The notes under the pieces: generated by a model
Databases searched by the model: none
Told to the model about the DNA's origin: nothing
What the model saw: only the letters and a program-made list of their open reading frames with translations
Program-made: the position numbers and the translations under genes
NCBI GenBank assembly: GCA_024138025.1
Contig: JAMXBD010003346.1
Coordinates: forward strand, 61,143 to 125,142
Source of the DNA: Combretum micranthum
Taxonomy: Eukaryota; Streptophyta; Magnoliopsida; Myrtales; Combretaceae
DNA length: 64,000 bases
Reading direction: 5' to 3'
In this document: piece by piece, positions 12,481-26,300 of the stretch
Layout of the letters: each line of letters begins with the position of its first letter
How positions within the stretch are numbered: position 1 is the stretch's first letter

Positions 12481-15400
12481 TAAACCCCGAAGTTTTGTGA
12501 ACAATTAAAGCTTAAACCCTAATTAGAAGTCAACCGATTTCTAAAGTCAACAAAACCCTAGTATACTAACCGCTTAAGTCCGGCATCCCTGTTTAAGAAA
12601 ACCTAAGAGAGTAAGAAAGAGTTTAGTGAGTAGAATAGTTCGTAATTACCTAAGGAAGCTTAAAAAGATCAGTTTAGTAAAACCGCGACTTGTTTTGAAC
12701 CCGATCGGACATAATTCTTGAAAAACGTGTCCCGGGCTCGGAATGGTAAAAATATTCCGAATATACCGTTAGACTCGTAAAAATATAAGATTTTTAAAAA
12801 TATCAATTTCATAATTTTTCAGTAGCTAAAAATATCAGATATCGCATTTATATGCATATTTTCTTATTGTCGGTATTTAAATTGTCATGTTTACTTTACA
12901 TTACACTATTTACTACTATTCTACACTATTTATTTATCTCTACTTTTTCTTACAACCCATACCTCTATTTCTTACAATTTTCATTTCCAATACAACTTCA
13001 CATCTTTCATATCTTACATTTAATTAACAAAAATACAAAAAAATAAAATTCACTCCCTCTCTCCTTTACTAATGGCGCCAGCCCCCTCTCTCTTTCTTCT
13101 GAATTTGTTTTATTTTCAATTTATTTAATTAACACAAATTATCTCCCACATTTTCCTATAAATACCCCCTCTTACATTCACTTCTTTCACACATTTTCTA
13201 CACTAAAGTTACTCCCCCAAAATTCTCCGAGAATTCTCTCCTAAAGAGTTCTCTCAAGTTTAGTTCTTTTAGGCAATTTTTCTTCAAGTCTTCTTTATGT
13301 TCATTTACTTAGTATGAGCTTAGTGTGTGTTTTCTAAACCATGAAGGTTAAAGAAAGCAACAATAGGTTCATACTTTGTTTTTGTTCATGATCTAATTTT
13401 TATGTTGCTCTTATATTTATAACTATCTAATATATAATGTAGCTATATATATCTTTTAGAGTATATAAGCTCATTTGTTTTGCAATTTATTTACTTTCCT
13501 TACAATTTATTTACTTTCATGTTATTTTTAAGACTAGTCTTTCTACTCTTAGACTTGTCCTCTCAAGTCAAAACATTTTCTTTTTCTTTTGGGACTAGTC
13601 TTTTCTTAGTCCCGATACCTTGATGAAGCTAAGGTTCCAATACTTGATTTATTTCTTTATTAAGCTTATTCTTTCAAGTTATTATGTTTCTTTATGTTTC
13701 CATAACTTTATGATTCATATTCATGCATGAACATAATGACTTTGTCTCAACAAAATAAAAGAGGAAATGTCTTCTTGAAAATTCTTTTCTAGAAATAAAT
13801 GTAGGAAGTAAGTTTCTTAAACAAACTTTTTTTAGAAATCTAAGGAGCTCATAAACATACATAGAAAGGACTTTTTGAAATAAACAAAAGGTTTTACAAA
13901 ACTTCACTTTTCATCAAATGCTAAAATTCTTTTTGGAATGATCTCAAGAAATAAAGAAATTATTTTATAAAATTATTATTACTTTTAAAGAGTGTTGGAA
14001 ACTAAGCTTAGAAAATAAAAATAATTCCTTAGGAATTTAAAGAAATTACAAGAAATTAAATTTAGGAGAAAGAAATACTCATTTGAAATAACTTAAAATA
14101 TTTCAAAGCAAAATGAATATTTCAAAAGCTCTCAATTTTCAAAACCTTTAAAAGACTTTACTTTTTCATAGTTTAGACAACTTATTAACTTCATACATTT
14201 GATATGGTCAATAAATATATGTATCTACATTTCAAAAGTTTTACAAATTATTACAGTATGTATCTCTTCAAAACAGCTTTTATTACAGAAGGAATTCAAG
14301 TTTATGTAAATTCGTGGTGAATCTAGTCCACCTTTTCGGAACCCAAACGACCTAGTTTGATGAAAATAATTTTAGAAATAGATAGAACTTTTTTCGAATA
14401 GGCAGAAAACGATATATTATATGCGAAATTTCGAGTTAAAATGAGCAAGTTTTACCATTTTAAGTTGGAATTTCCTCTTATACGATTTTACCGCGATTTT
14501 AAGAAAAGTTTAGAATATTCAAGAATAGAAATTTTATGAAAGACTCATTTTTGGGTATTTCATCTTGTTTAGGTGAAGAAGACCTGAGATCACCTTCCCG
14601 GAAGATTACTTCGATTAGGATCTACCGACATAGTGAGTCAATCATTTACTACGTTACATTTCCTTGTTTGTGCTTGTAAGTAATAGCACTAGCAATTAAG
14701 AAAAAGATAAATGAATATTTGTTATATGACTTGGAATTATGATTGGTTGAATATAAGTTAAGAATGTCGAAAGAAGGTTTGATAAATAAATTCTTTGTAT
14801 TGATGATGAAAAATTGTATTGATCGCTTTAACTTGAACTCAACATTATTTGGTTAAATATATTGAAATTAATTCATGCATATCATAATTGTGAGTCACAT
14901 TTATTTCACTACTACTCTTCGTGTGGGGAAACGAGGAAATGGTAGTAGTGGCTAGTAGTGGCTAGTAGGAGCCGAAAAGTCTACATGGGCTAGTAGGAGC
15001 CAGGAAGTCTATAGGGCGAGCAGAAGTCGATAAATCTGCAAATATTGATGGTCATATGGGCCTATAACCTCCCAACCCTCGACATGGATGGCGTAAAATC
15101 CATGCTACACTTGATTTCCGGTTAATCATATGTATTTTGTTTGTTCATATGTTTGGTGCATTCTCATATGATTATTTAAATGCTTGGTTGAATTATGGAA
15201 ATATCTTGTAGATGGAATTATCTCACTAAGTTAGATTTGCTTATACCCTTATAGTTTTTTGTTACAGTATGATTACCTTTGGTTGGCCCTAAGGAGCCCC
15301 GTATGCCAGGTACGAGCTTAAGCTACTAGGAGTTTTTGGGAGAAGCTATATGTATTTAAGTTTTGAACATAGGCTTCTAGGAAAATCTCTATAGTAGACT

Positions 15401-15687
15401 TGTGTTATAGTTGCTATTATCTTGTTGATAGACTTTTAAGACAGGGGAATGCTCCTAAGATGATGTAAGGAATTATTATTTAAATGAAGGTTTCATGTTT
15501 ATCTATATAAGTTCTTGCTTGCTTTTATTATCTACTTAAATGTAATACCCCTGCGAGTCTCCTACTATCTTGGAAGCACGCCTTGCATGTGATATCGAAG
15601 CTCCTACATGACTAAGGTTGTCATTCATTAACTTTAATATTACATGCGGTGGACTGCTACGTTTAGGGTACCCTCCAGGGCGTGACA
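12481..15687 (+). repeat. Solo LTR (element 3 type), target duplication CCTTT, first bases lost
   Basis: The unit begins TAAACCCCGAAG and ends GGGCGTGACA on the plus strand, so it is reversed relative to elements 2 and 3. CCTTT at 12476-12480 is repeated at 15688-15692. The expected start is TGTAAACCCC, so two bases (TG or GT) have been lost at the left end. It carries the subfamily palindrome AAGACTAGTCTT (13530-13541) and the phrase ACCTTGATGAAGCTAAGGTT near 13618, both shared in complement with the LTRs of element 3. Length is 3207 bp and there is no internal coding region. Confidence 0.88.
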
Positions 15688-15692
15688 CCTTT

Positions 15693-17823
15693 CAGATCCT
15701 CAAAACATATGAATTTTAACATACACGAGAAGGAGCATGACTTGTACACAGCTGCATTATCCAACCATGTTTCCCTCTATTTTGTTCAACAAATACCTTT
15801 CCAGAACAACACAATTGGAACACGGCTTCCCTTATCCTATCGTGCTTTTCTTTGATCCTTGAGTGCTTAACATGTCAAGCAAAGCATGGAAGGAACACGA
15901 CTTATCCGATCTCATTGTGCTTCTCTTTGTTCTTCAACTAAGAATCAAACACGATGAGAACATGACTGATCTATCTACCTGTGTTCTTCATACAAAATAA
16001 AAATAAAATAAAATAAAATAAAATGAAATAGATGAATGAAATGTTAGTTAAATTATATAATTAAGAGTGAGTTAAGAGGATTTATAGATTAGTGACTAAT
16101 TAGATTAAACATAAAATTTACATATAAAATGAACTTAGTTAATCAACCAAAGATTAATTTGGCTTAATGAATCTAAATGACCTAAAATGAAAAATATTAA
16201 CTAAGATCCTACTAGATATACGATAATGACTTAGGGAGATAATTGGATATGACTTGGTAATTTGATTAAATGATTAAATATAATCAAATTAATTAAGATT
16301 AAATTAATATATACTTAACCTGTAAATGGCTTAAGGATGATGTAAATAATATTTTAGACTATGCCTTAATTAATATGGAGAGTATGTTGTTTCACATGTA
16401 TTTACTTTTCTTTGGAGAAAAATGAGTATTTTGAAAATAAATAATATGATGATGTTTTTATAGATGAATGAATTATAAACAAAGGAAAATAAATAATTGG
16501 ACAAATATTGGAGAACTGTCCACATCTTGGTGGGGCAATTTTCACAGCCATGGTAGGGTTCCTACTTATTGTCTTATGAAATTGGTTTCAAAATAAATTT
16601 AAAATAAGTTAATAATTAATTTAATCGCTTATATGAGTTTAATTTATTGAATGGATACTTAAACCTACCTTTTGTCTTATCATCTGGACTATCTTTTGAT
16701 ATTTGCTAGATTATAGATAAGGTAGTTAGTGACTTGCGTGTTGTTTGTTAGGATAGGCATTCCTAATGAACTAAAACTTAAATATGACTTGAGTGTTGCT
16801 TGTGTATGTGTTGTTGAATCTGGTCTGAGAAGTGATAATCTTGCTTGGAGCCGAGCACGGTAGTTAGATGCTTAGGTTACTTCTTTATCATGATACAATG
16901 GCAATCTATAAGTGGCTTAACCGATAGCTGATAGGGAAAACAATATCAATATAACGTTTACTTAAGCTTGGAAGAAAGTAATATGGTTTAGTTTATGTTT
17001 TTGGAGCCGGTTAAACTAAATGATATTATGAACTAAGATAAGTAGAGATGTAACAGCTGTGAGCCTTAGAAGACGCTATTTTTCCTTTTTTTTTTTTTGT
17101 AGATATAGGAGATATAGGTATTCATGCTATCTATATCAACCCCATGAGCAACTGCTATTACTTAGGAACCCTAGATTCTTGGAGGCTTGTTTCAGAGTAT
17201 GAGTACTCCAGTGTTACTTGTTTCACTTTAATTTAAGGATAATAAATTGTTGTTGGTACATTGCATTAGTACAAGCTTCTGTGTCATCTTATGTGTGCTT
17301 ATATTGTTGTGTAGTGGGCTGCAACTCATTATCTTTTTCTTTCCAGTTATTGATTGCTTGCTATTGATTGATTCGGGTTTTTGGGCGACTCTAGAGAATT
17401 TAGAAGAGGAGTGAAGCTAGATAGGATAATAGGATTTTGTTTTGTATAAAGAACTGAATTTATCATTTTGGTAACTTATATTTTCTTTAAGAGCCTAGTA
17501 ATGGAGCTCATGTTTTGTATTTAAGCTTTTAAAGCTTTGTTATTATGAATAGGTATTCTGATGAAATATCTTATGGTATAATTTTGTTTATGAGAAAAAT
17601 TATCTATTTATGAGAATAGATTATAAAATGTTTTTATAAATGTTTAATTTACCTTTATGAATTAAGTTGTCTCTAGAATCTAATTAAATGATTTCAGTAA
17701 TTAAAAGCAACAAGCCAATGTTCGGCATAAATAGTGTCTTTAAAGAAAGCATGTATGTGTAATACATAAAGTATTTTACATTACAACTGTACATGCCTAG
17801 ACCCTATTTCAGGATGTTATAGT
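15693..17823. repeat. AT-rich sequence, possibly the remainder of an old plus-oriented LTR
   Basis: No gene recognised. An (AAAAT)n microsatellite lies near 15987-16024. The right end, CTAGACCCTATTTCAGGATGTTATA at about 17799-17823 counted from CTAGACC, resembles the complement of the start of the LTR at 61703 (CCAAATAGGGCCTAG), which suggests a decayed LTR terminus. The opposite end was not located. Confidence 0.35.
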
Positions 17824-19281
17824 GTAATTCACTCGTTATGATGTATTCACTCATTATATTTTGTGTGCAATGGAATATATCAATAACAATATATATATAT
17901 ATATATTTCTTTTTTTTAAGGAAATTTTATTTTTGCATTGGATTGTTTTTTTTTTTTTTCATTTGTTGCATGCTTCAAGGTTCCCATGGAATTGGAACCA
18001 CCAAATCTGCCGGTTCCAAGGAATTGAGAACCAGCCCATGCGTGGCAATTCCAGTTCCACAAAATCAAGAAGGTGGACCGTAATGATGTGCCCCACTAAC
18101 CAATAAATTAGAGAGCCCATTTGTAATTTGTTCTTGCTACAAATTGATGTCATTTTTGTTAGCAGATTTTTTCTTTTGGATGTGTGTGTGATGTGGTGGT
18201 ATGTTTCCAATTGTAGTAATTTATAAATGTTCAACTAAAAGAATTTTCCGAATTAAAGAAAAAACACACACAAAAGTTACATAGATCGCCCTATAACCTA
18301 TAAATTTTATAAATTTATAATTTTTAAGTGACATGATAAGTCACACAATAAGTTTTAATTTTAAAATTTTAGAACCTAGTACTTAAAAAGAGTAGGATAA
18401 AGGTAAGTATTCCTGTGTAGCAATCTAGTATTTGATGATCCCTGTATAGGATTATCTTAAATTATGCCGGCAAGTTTATTATTTGTATATTATCATTTCT
18501 CGTCGAGTTAGTTATTCCTTATTAATTTGATTTTCGGATGATTATTATATAGGACTGGCTTAAATCACGGCGACATGCTTATTATTTATATACTACCTTT
18601 TTTCATATTAGTAAGTTAGTTATGCCTTATCATATCAATATGGGTACTTGAAACCACATATTATATTATAATTAAGTAGAGAAAAAATTTCGAATAGTTG
18701 GTTTTTTAAGGATTATTAACAAGTTACTTAGCATATATATATACACACACACACACATGGAGCGAGTCTAACCGACAACTAAACTTGGCCTAGTCCGCTC
18801 ATACAGATCATGACCCATATAAGACTCAGTGGGTTGTCGGGTTAGAGTTGATTCAAATCCTCCGACCCACCAACTCGCTAGGTCATCATAATAGAAAAGA
18901 AGAATAAAAACAGAAATTAAAAAAATATTTTAAAAGAAAAGTTTATACAAATTTTGATTTGAATAATAAAAAATAACTATATATTCTTGACATTTAATGT
19001 GTTGTTGTTATTAATGAAGCAAGTAGTAAATGCATTTAAAAATAAACTTGATTGACTTATATAGATTTCGAACCAATGGGAAATTTTTATTCTTAAAAAT
19101 GCGTAACTTGTGCTAGGAAAATTTTATGGTCTCATCATTAATTTTGATGGGACCAGTCTCGTCTCCATCTAATGACTCATATTATACTCAATTGTGATCA
19201 AATCAATAAAATAGTTGATATTTCAATTATTATATTTATTTTAATGGTTGAAGATTGACTGGATAGTTGTGTTGATAGGAC
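17824..19281. other. Unassigned intergenic sequence with microsatellites
   Basis: Contains an (AT)n run near 17889-17907, poly-T runs, and AT/AC dinucleotides at about 18735-18759. The small open frames at 17838-18234 overlap on both strands and look like chance. No transposon ends or gene motifs were recognised. Confidence 0.5.
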
Positions 19282-19289
19282 CGTAGAAG

Positions 19290-19818
19290 TAGGGATGCAA
19301 CCGGGACGGGGTCGGGTTCGAGTTTCAATCCTTAATGGGTGTCCCAGAACCCGAGAAAAACCCTATCGGGTTTTTTTTGTTAATCCAAAAACCCAAACTC
19401 CTAGGATTTAAGGAACCCATAACCCGACCCGAATTGAAGATTTTTAATTTTTTCTTTAAAAAAAATCAAAAGAAAAATTTTTGTTTTAGTTATTAATGAT
19501 ACAAACACTTATATTGAAAGAATGAATTTAGACAATAATATCATATAAAATGATGCAAACACTTCATTTCCACTTACTTTCACATACATATAATATAAAT
19601 GGGATCCTTACTTTAATAACTTGATATTTTTAATTGTTTAAGATTTTGAATTTATACCGGGTTGGGTTGTCCCAATAGGTTACATAATAAACCCAAAACC
19701 CGACCCTATAACTTATCGGTTTTTTTTTAATCGCAAAACTCGTCCCAAAACCCTATATGGTTTTTAGCGGCTTGGGCGGTCGGATATCCTATAACAACCC
19801 GCCCCGCTTTCATCCCTA
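19290..19818. mobile_element. hAT-type MITE with 8-bp target duplication CGTAGAAG
   Basis: The 529-bp element starts TAGGGATGCAACCGGGACGG and ends with the near complement (CCCGCCCCGCTTTCATCCCTA). CGTAGAAG at 19282-19289 is repeated exactly at 19819-19826; an 8-bp duplication is the hallmark of hAT transposition. The interior repeats GGGTCGGG and ACCCGACC motifs, as in the widespread plant families of this kind. No transposase frame is present, so it is non-autonomous. Confidence 0.9.
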
Positions 19819-19826
19819 CGTAGAAG

Positions 19827-22442
19827 TTCTCCTTGTACTTGCTTTTGGGACTTGATTGTGTCTTAAGTTTTGTAGTCCCCTATTAAGTTTACAACTAACT
19901 TGTGCATAAATGGATGCATATCTTAAACAATTCCTTTAATAAATGGGCTTTAGACTATTATTTTTAGGCCCGTTTTTATCTAAAGTTAAACTTTATTATT
20001 GTTAATATGAATTTATTTTATTTTTCCTATTTTCAATTTTATATTTAAAATAAAATTACTTTTTACAATTATCTTAAATATTTTTTAAAAAAAAGTGGAC
20101 AGTGTAAACTCGTACCGTTGAAAGCGGGTTAATTCATTATTAAGAATTCAAATCCATCTGAACTAAACCGTGAATACCTATGTATGAGAGCTACAAATAT
20201 TTAGCACTGGCTTCTAGCAAATGAAATATTCCAGAATCTCATAATTCTACACCTCTTATAACCGAATAAACAAATGGTGTCACTCTGTCTGTATCATCTG
20301 CATGTCCATTTCTCTAAACTTTCTTAATTGAATATAGCCTCTAACAATTCATTAATTTATTTTCCGGAGTTAGACATAAAGGATCAGCCTTAGTGCCCTA
20401 GCATAATCACAAAGTCCACGTATTTGTTTGCACGAATTTGGAGCTATTTTCTAATTGAAAATTTTTAATTCCAATTTAATATTAGCTCAACTTGATTTGT
20501 TTGTTTTATTATATTTTGATTTATTTAGATATCATGTTTTTATCATTTCCAAACAAATATTTGTTAAGAAACAAATATTAATGAAAAACTGACAGCTTTA
20601 CTCATAAATATACTAAACAAATAAGATACAGATATGATATGTATATGATATAAATAAGTTACAGATGTAGATTTGATATAGATATGTGACAAATAAAGAT
20701 CCAACAATCTAAGCAGATCAGCTATCTTTCAATTCTTCAAAAGGCCAGTTGAACTCTGATTTTTAGTAATTATTGGATTGTGGTCCCAAGAGAACTGTTA
20801 GTGGTATGGCGGTGGATGGTGGCCGTTGGTGGTTGTGTTGCCAGGATTACGTTGATCATGGTAATGGAGTTCTTCGCTCTCATATCCGTGGTTGGTGTTT
20901 GATTGTTTATTGAGCACTTGAGTAATCATTGTTATAAAGATTGGCGAATTAGTTTAAAGGAAAAGTATAGTCGTAAGATCTCACCTTGTGACGGTGGCTT
21001 CTTCAATTAAACTAATAGGTGCCATTGTTATTTTTAATTATGAAACAAAACAATATATTAATTCAACCATTAGGGAATTTTCCAAAATGATATGCGGTGA
21101 TTATAACAACGTAAGTACTATATTCTGTTCAATAAATTATATAAAATATTAAAGTATAAGTCTACGTCTATCCTTATCATGTTTATCACCAAGAAAGCAT
21201 CACCTAGTGATTCGCACCACGCCAAGGCACCAACTGCTCAATAATCGCCCTTTGTATTTTTATTATACGACTTTCCAATACAAAATCAATTTCGGCAGGA
21301 AAGAAAGATGCAGTGATGCAACAAGGATTCACACATCTTATGCGAAACATAGTTGTTTGGAAGATGAAGCCTTCTCTTGCTTTTCTTCTTTTAGTGTTAA
21401 GATCGTGGCTATTATATAATGTCGCGTAGAATGATCGCAAACATCAACCTCATTTTTCTTTTTCATTTTTTTTCATTTTTACGTGGAATAATATAAGGTT
21501 AAGTGCTCTAATTTTTATTTTTTATTTTTGCAATTTAATATCTTATCTTGAAATTTTGACAAATTTGTGATCGTGTATAAAAAATACTTACAAGTCTCTC
21601 TATCAAATTATATTTTATCAGAACGTTTATTTTAATAATTAGATAATGGCAAACAAATTACTGTACTTTTGATTTTTGGCTTTTTTTTTTTCAATTTAGT
21701 ATTCCATCTTTAGATTTGTTTGCAATTTTTTACTAATTGTCTATTATTATTCTATTATCAAAATAAATATTTATCAACTATTATTTAACAATATATGAAT
21801 CATATATATTTGAAAGTGCAAGTATTAAATTAATAAAATTTAAATAGTGATACAAAATTACTAAAAATTAAAATTACAGACACTTGCCTACCTTTATTTC
21901 ACCTTATATAATATCATAAAGTACACAAAACTATAGATTGAAGGTGGGAAAAAAATGAAATATATTTAGTCGTAGCATTGAACTTGTTATGGTTTGCCTA
22001 GCGATAAAAGGGAAATACTATTTTAATTTTGGTCAAAATTTTAAACTACTAAAACTTTTAACTGTCAAATATGATACCCCATTAAAATTTATCTTATCGC
22101 TATTATTATTCAATGAAATTTATTTAACATCTAGTTATGTTGTAGCTTTCATAACTGATTAAAATGCAACACATGTCTCAAATATAAAATTATTTGGTCA
22201 TGACAATTTTAGGTCTATCTATTTTACATGCAAAGTAAAAAGGAAGCAAGAGACATTTGTAATATGCCAACATTAAATATTTTATTTTGTAACAATTACA
22301 CTCTAAGGGCGATTGGATACAAGGTGGGTAGGGTGTAGTTTTACTAATGTCTTACTTTGTAAGAATAGGATTTGGATTTGGTACCTATAGCTTATCCTAT
22401 AACTTCTTATACCCATCATGTACTTATAAAACCTATGGTGCC
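19827..22442. other. Unassigned AT-rich intergenic sequence
   Basis: No gene or complete transposon was recognised. A short block near 20620-20700 repeats GATATG/GATATA units. A moderately open frame near 21204-21440 exists on both strands but lacks homology that I can recognise. Confidence 0.5.
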
Positions 22443-23200
22443 TACCATGCCTCAAAAGATACCTAAACGTGATAGTCCACCATATTCAATATTAAAACTT
22501 AAGTATGACAACTTTAGTTACCCTAAAAGCTTCGATACTGGGCGTAAGGTGTACTTTCACAATCATAGAGGACCAACTTTGAAACAAGCTGTTTAAGAAG
22601 ACATTCATATAGTAATTAAGAATTAAAATCATAACATAAACATCTTAAATATGGAAATCTAGAGGTCTTACAAAATATTAAAGGGGCATTCCCCTACCGA
22701 AAGATGAAGTCTATCAAAGTCTATTCAAAATAAATACATTGGAGATTTACTTAGAAGTCTAAGTCTACTACTAGTCTTTGACTTCTTCCAAAAACTCCTT
22801 AGTTCAAAAGGTAGTACCTGAGAGAAATATCCCCAGGGCGACAACTATAGATAAGCGTGCTACAGTAAGTATCTATAAGGGGATAAGCTTCTTGCTTAGT
22901 GAGAATTAATTCCACAAATAAAGTACTCGGACAATCAATATTCAAACAAGTTATTTAAACAATCATATGAGATGCAATCAAATATGTGAGCAAACAATAC
23001 ATATGATTTTCCGAGAATTATATGTTGAATGGATTTACCCCTCCATTCGGAGTTAGGTATTCCGAGCAACAAGGCCGTAGTTCGCAAATGAAGTTTTTGT
23101 AGTTTTCATATGAGCCACTACTAGCAACTAAATTGTAGTTATTTTTTGTATCTACCCACCATTTTATTATGGGCAATTATTTGCCATAGTGTAGAATTTC
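22443..23200 (-). repeat. Degraded fragment of a long-family LTR
   Basis: From about 22460 the sequence AAACGTGATAGTCC, then AATATTAAAACTTAAGTATGAC, parallels the LTR start of element 3 (44616 onwards). It continues through the ATATGTTGAATGGATTTACC block to about 23200. Only the first 0.75 kb of a roughly 3.4 kb LTR remains. The outer end is too decayed to place exactly. Confidence 0.6.
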
Positions 23201-23328
23201 TGTAAACCCCGAGATTTTCATACAAATAGAAATAAAAACATAAAAAATAGAAAATAGAATGATAATATAGGACTCAATTAAGACCTTAAAATTAAACCAC
23301 AAGTAGAAATGAGCATGTATATAATTTC
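23201..23328 (+). repeat. Left fragment of a plus-oriented LTR split by element 2
   Basis: TGTAAACCCCGAGATTTTC is the plus-orientation start of the long LTR family. The matching right part appears to be 36833-38093, on the other side of element 2. Most of the LTR middle is missing, so a deletion accompanied or preceded the insertion of element 2. Confidence 0.5.
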
Positions 23329-26300
23329 TGTCACGCCCCATAAGGTACCTTATACGTAACAGTCTGCCACATGCCATACAAGATTCCCGAATTACCGCCT
23401 TAGTCCTTCGAGAGTCTCATATAGATGTAAGGCGTACCTTTACGATAATAGAATACAAGTCCGAATGGAGATAAAAGCTTAACTTGGCATACATTAGCAG
23501 TAGGATATAACTCATGAAACATATTAAACATTACATTTACTAAGGGGCATTCCCCACAAAAGAATATTTAGTGGCCTTATAAGTCATCCAAAGTCTTAAA
23601 AGTTTCCTATGGAAGTCTAAACAGAATTTCAACTTCTAGGGAAACTCTAGCTCTTGTACCTGTACGGTCGGGTCACGCTGCCTAAGCCATAAATTGGTAG
23701 CTGCAAAAGGAAGAAACTGTAGGGACGTAAGCTAACTAGCTTAGTGAGTGAAATCTTCCACAATAACATTCATGTCACAACAATTCAAACAAGTGATTAA
23801 ACAAGCAAGTGAATGCACCAAACACATGAGAACAACATACATATGACTATCCGGAAATCATATGTGGATGGACTTGCCCTCCATCCCGGTTAGCAGATTG
23901 AATACTGCGGTACTAACTTTATGCCGTTTATGGTTCAGGGTAACCTACAATTATTTCGTTTCTGGATCACGATTAACCGAACAATAATCTCGTTTATGGA
24001 TCACGATTAACCGAACAATTAATCTCGTTTATGGATCACGATTAACCGAACAATGCTAATGCTCCTTCCCATTATGATATGCATATGTCAGAATTTGGCA
24101 TTAGTAATAGTGATTAAGTCATTTTATTCAGGCGATCAAACAATTTCTCAAACAATACATCATAACTAACTACCAACCAGAATTTATCACCCGGTTTCGA
24201 TATTCTTATTTTGAGTTCTCATATCATCATCAACATACAATTTCCCATTATTCCCCATCATACATATTCAATTCACTTGGCCTACATTCTAGTGCACTAA
24301 TTTATCAAGCACATACAATAAATGAATTGGGAAGAGAAACTCACTCAGCCATGGGTTCGCCGGTCTCTTAATAGTAATAGTCCGGAGGTAAGGATTCGAC
24401 GTCCTCGGGTTGCCTAAATAAAAGAAACACCCTAATAAGTATTCTACCATCTAAGAACACAAAAACTCTAAGACAACTTAGTGAAATCGAAATTCGCTCA
24501 TTTCCGAAGTTCCGATTTAAAATGGCCATAACTTGGTCGTTTTAACTCGGAATTTCAAATTTTATATCGATTTCTATCTACTTCGAAAGAGCTTTCTAAA
24601 TATGAAGTTTAAATCAAGTTTTGAAAATATTAAGCTTGGAAATGAAGGATCAGTTCTGTCCAGCGGTTATGTTGATTCCGAAAATGTGATTTTCATGAAT
24701 GCTCTTGAGATTCCTAAGTGAAAAATGAAAATAAATGCCATGGTAATGAATTTCCCTATCATGAATGTCATGATATGAACTCTTAGGTGCCTAAGTTCTT
24801 ATAAATTTTTAGATTTAAAGAATTTAAATAACCTTTATCTTAGGAACTATTTCATGCCATTGTTTAACAAATAAATTTGCTACACTTGGTCACATTACTT
24901 ATTCTAAGGATTTTCCTTAGGAAAACTCTACTTTCTTTAAAGAAATTTTGACCCTTACATTAGCTATATCCTAAGGCCTTTATTTCTTTAATTAAATCTT
25001 CATTTGTAAACTTTTAAGTGAGTCTTATACTAGGGTGGTTCCAAAAATCCGAATTTAGCAAAATTTATTTTTAAGTTGATTCTCTTAAGAAAAATGCATT
25101 TTATACTTAGAACTTTAGGTATTTATTTTACCTATACCCTAAGGACTCCATTTATTCAAGAAAATACCATTTTTGAAGTTGGAAAACTAGTGTTTTCTAA
25201 CCATCTATTCATTATTACGAATTTTGCTTACAAGACTTTCAACTCAAAACTTCTATTAGACTTCATCTCTTGTTTTAAATATTTCCTTTGGTAAAAACTC
25301 ATTTAAACTCATGAAAAATATCATCAAACATCTATCACCTATAGGCTTCATTTTTCTTGTAAAATACATGTTTTGAAGTTGATAAAAGGGTCTTTAAATT
25401 AGGTTTTGCTATGTCATCCGAATTTACACTAGTTCATTTCTTGAAAAGTGTTTTCCTTTTTGGTTTTATTAACTCATCTACCTATAGATCTATATACTAG
25501 CAAGGTTATTTACTCAAGACAAAAGCATTGATGACCATTAATGCACATAAACTCAAAATAAAGATGAGATCTTAAATGCCTACATGAATATGAGTGGTAA
25601 AATGATAGATCTACTACCTTAAGTGCTTAAGTAGGTTTTGAAAACATAAAAACTACATTTTTATGAAAGATCTTTTGTTCAAAACACTTTTAGATGGATG
25701 ATCATGGAGTTTATAACATGAAAGCTTGTTTAAATGTAAGATCTACTTTGTGATGATTTGGTATTCTTGTATTGATATTTCCTTGTCTCTAGCAAGAGCT
25801 CATGGGGACCTTTAAATGGAAATATCCAAGAATATCCTTGCCATTACAAGGATCTAAAGATAAAGAGTAAAGTTCTTTTACTTAAGAGTAAAATAGAAGA
25901 CAAATGAAGAGAAAAAAAAAAAAAAGAAAGTTGTGTGTGTGTGTGTGGGGAGCCATAGGTTTCACCTTTTGGAAAGTTTGAAATGAGAAGAATGAAATGA
26001 GAGAGAGAAAATGTAGCTTATATATGAAGTGAAATTAGGTTAAATGGATAAAATAATTAAAAAAAATTGTACAATGGAGCTTGGGGGGGGGGGGGATCAC
26101 GCCGGCCACTATTGAGAGGGAGGGGATTGATTTTGATTTAACTTGTTTTGATAGATTTGTACATTAATGTCATAATTTGTAATAATTATTTAGAGACAAA
26201 TAACCTTGGAAAAGAAAATGAAATTGAGTGGTTGTAAGGATGTAAGAATAAGGTGTACTTGTGAGTAGTAATAGGTTGTACTTGTGAATAGTAATAAATA

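Noticed and set aside
17838..18234. Overlapping open frames of 81-91 codons on both strands
   Set aside because: They include microsatellite and poly-T translations with no motif, start context or partner exon.
21204..21440. Open frames on both strands of a moderately complex block
   Set aside because: No homology recognised, no splice or promoter context; too short to call a gene.
25926..25948. (GT)n runs near 25930, 36010 and 51800 considered as separate microsatellite loci
   Set aside because: They occupy the same place in related LTRs, so they are a family trait and not independent loci.
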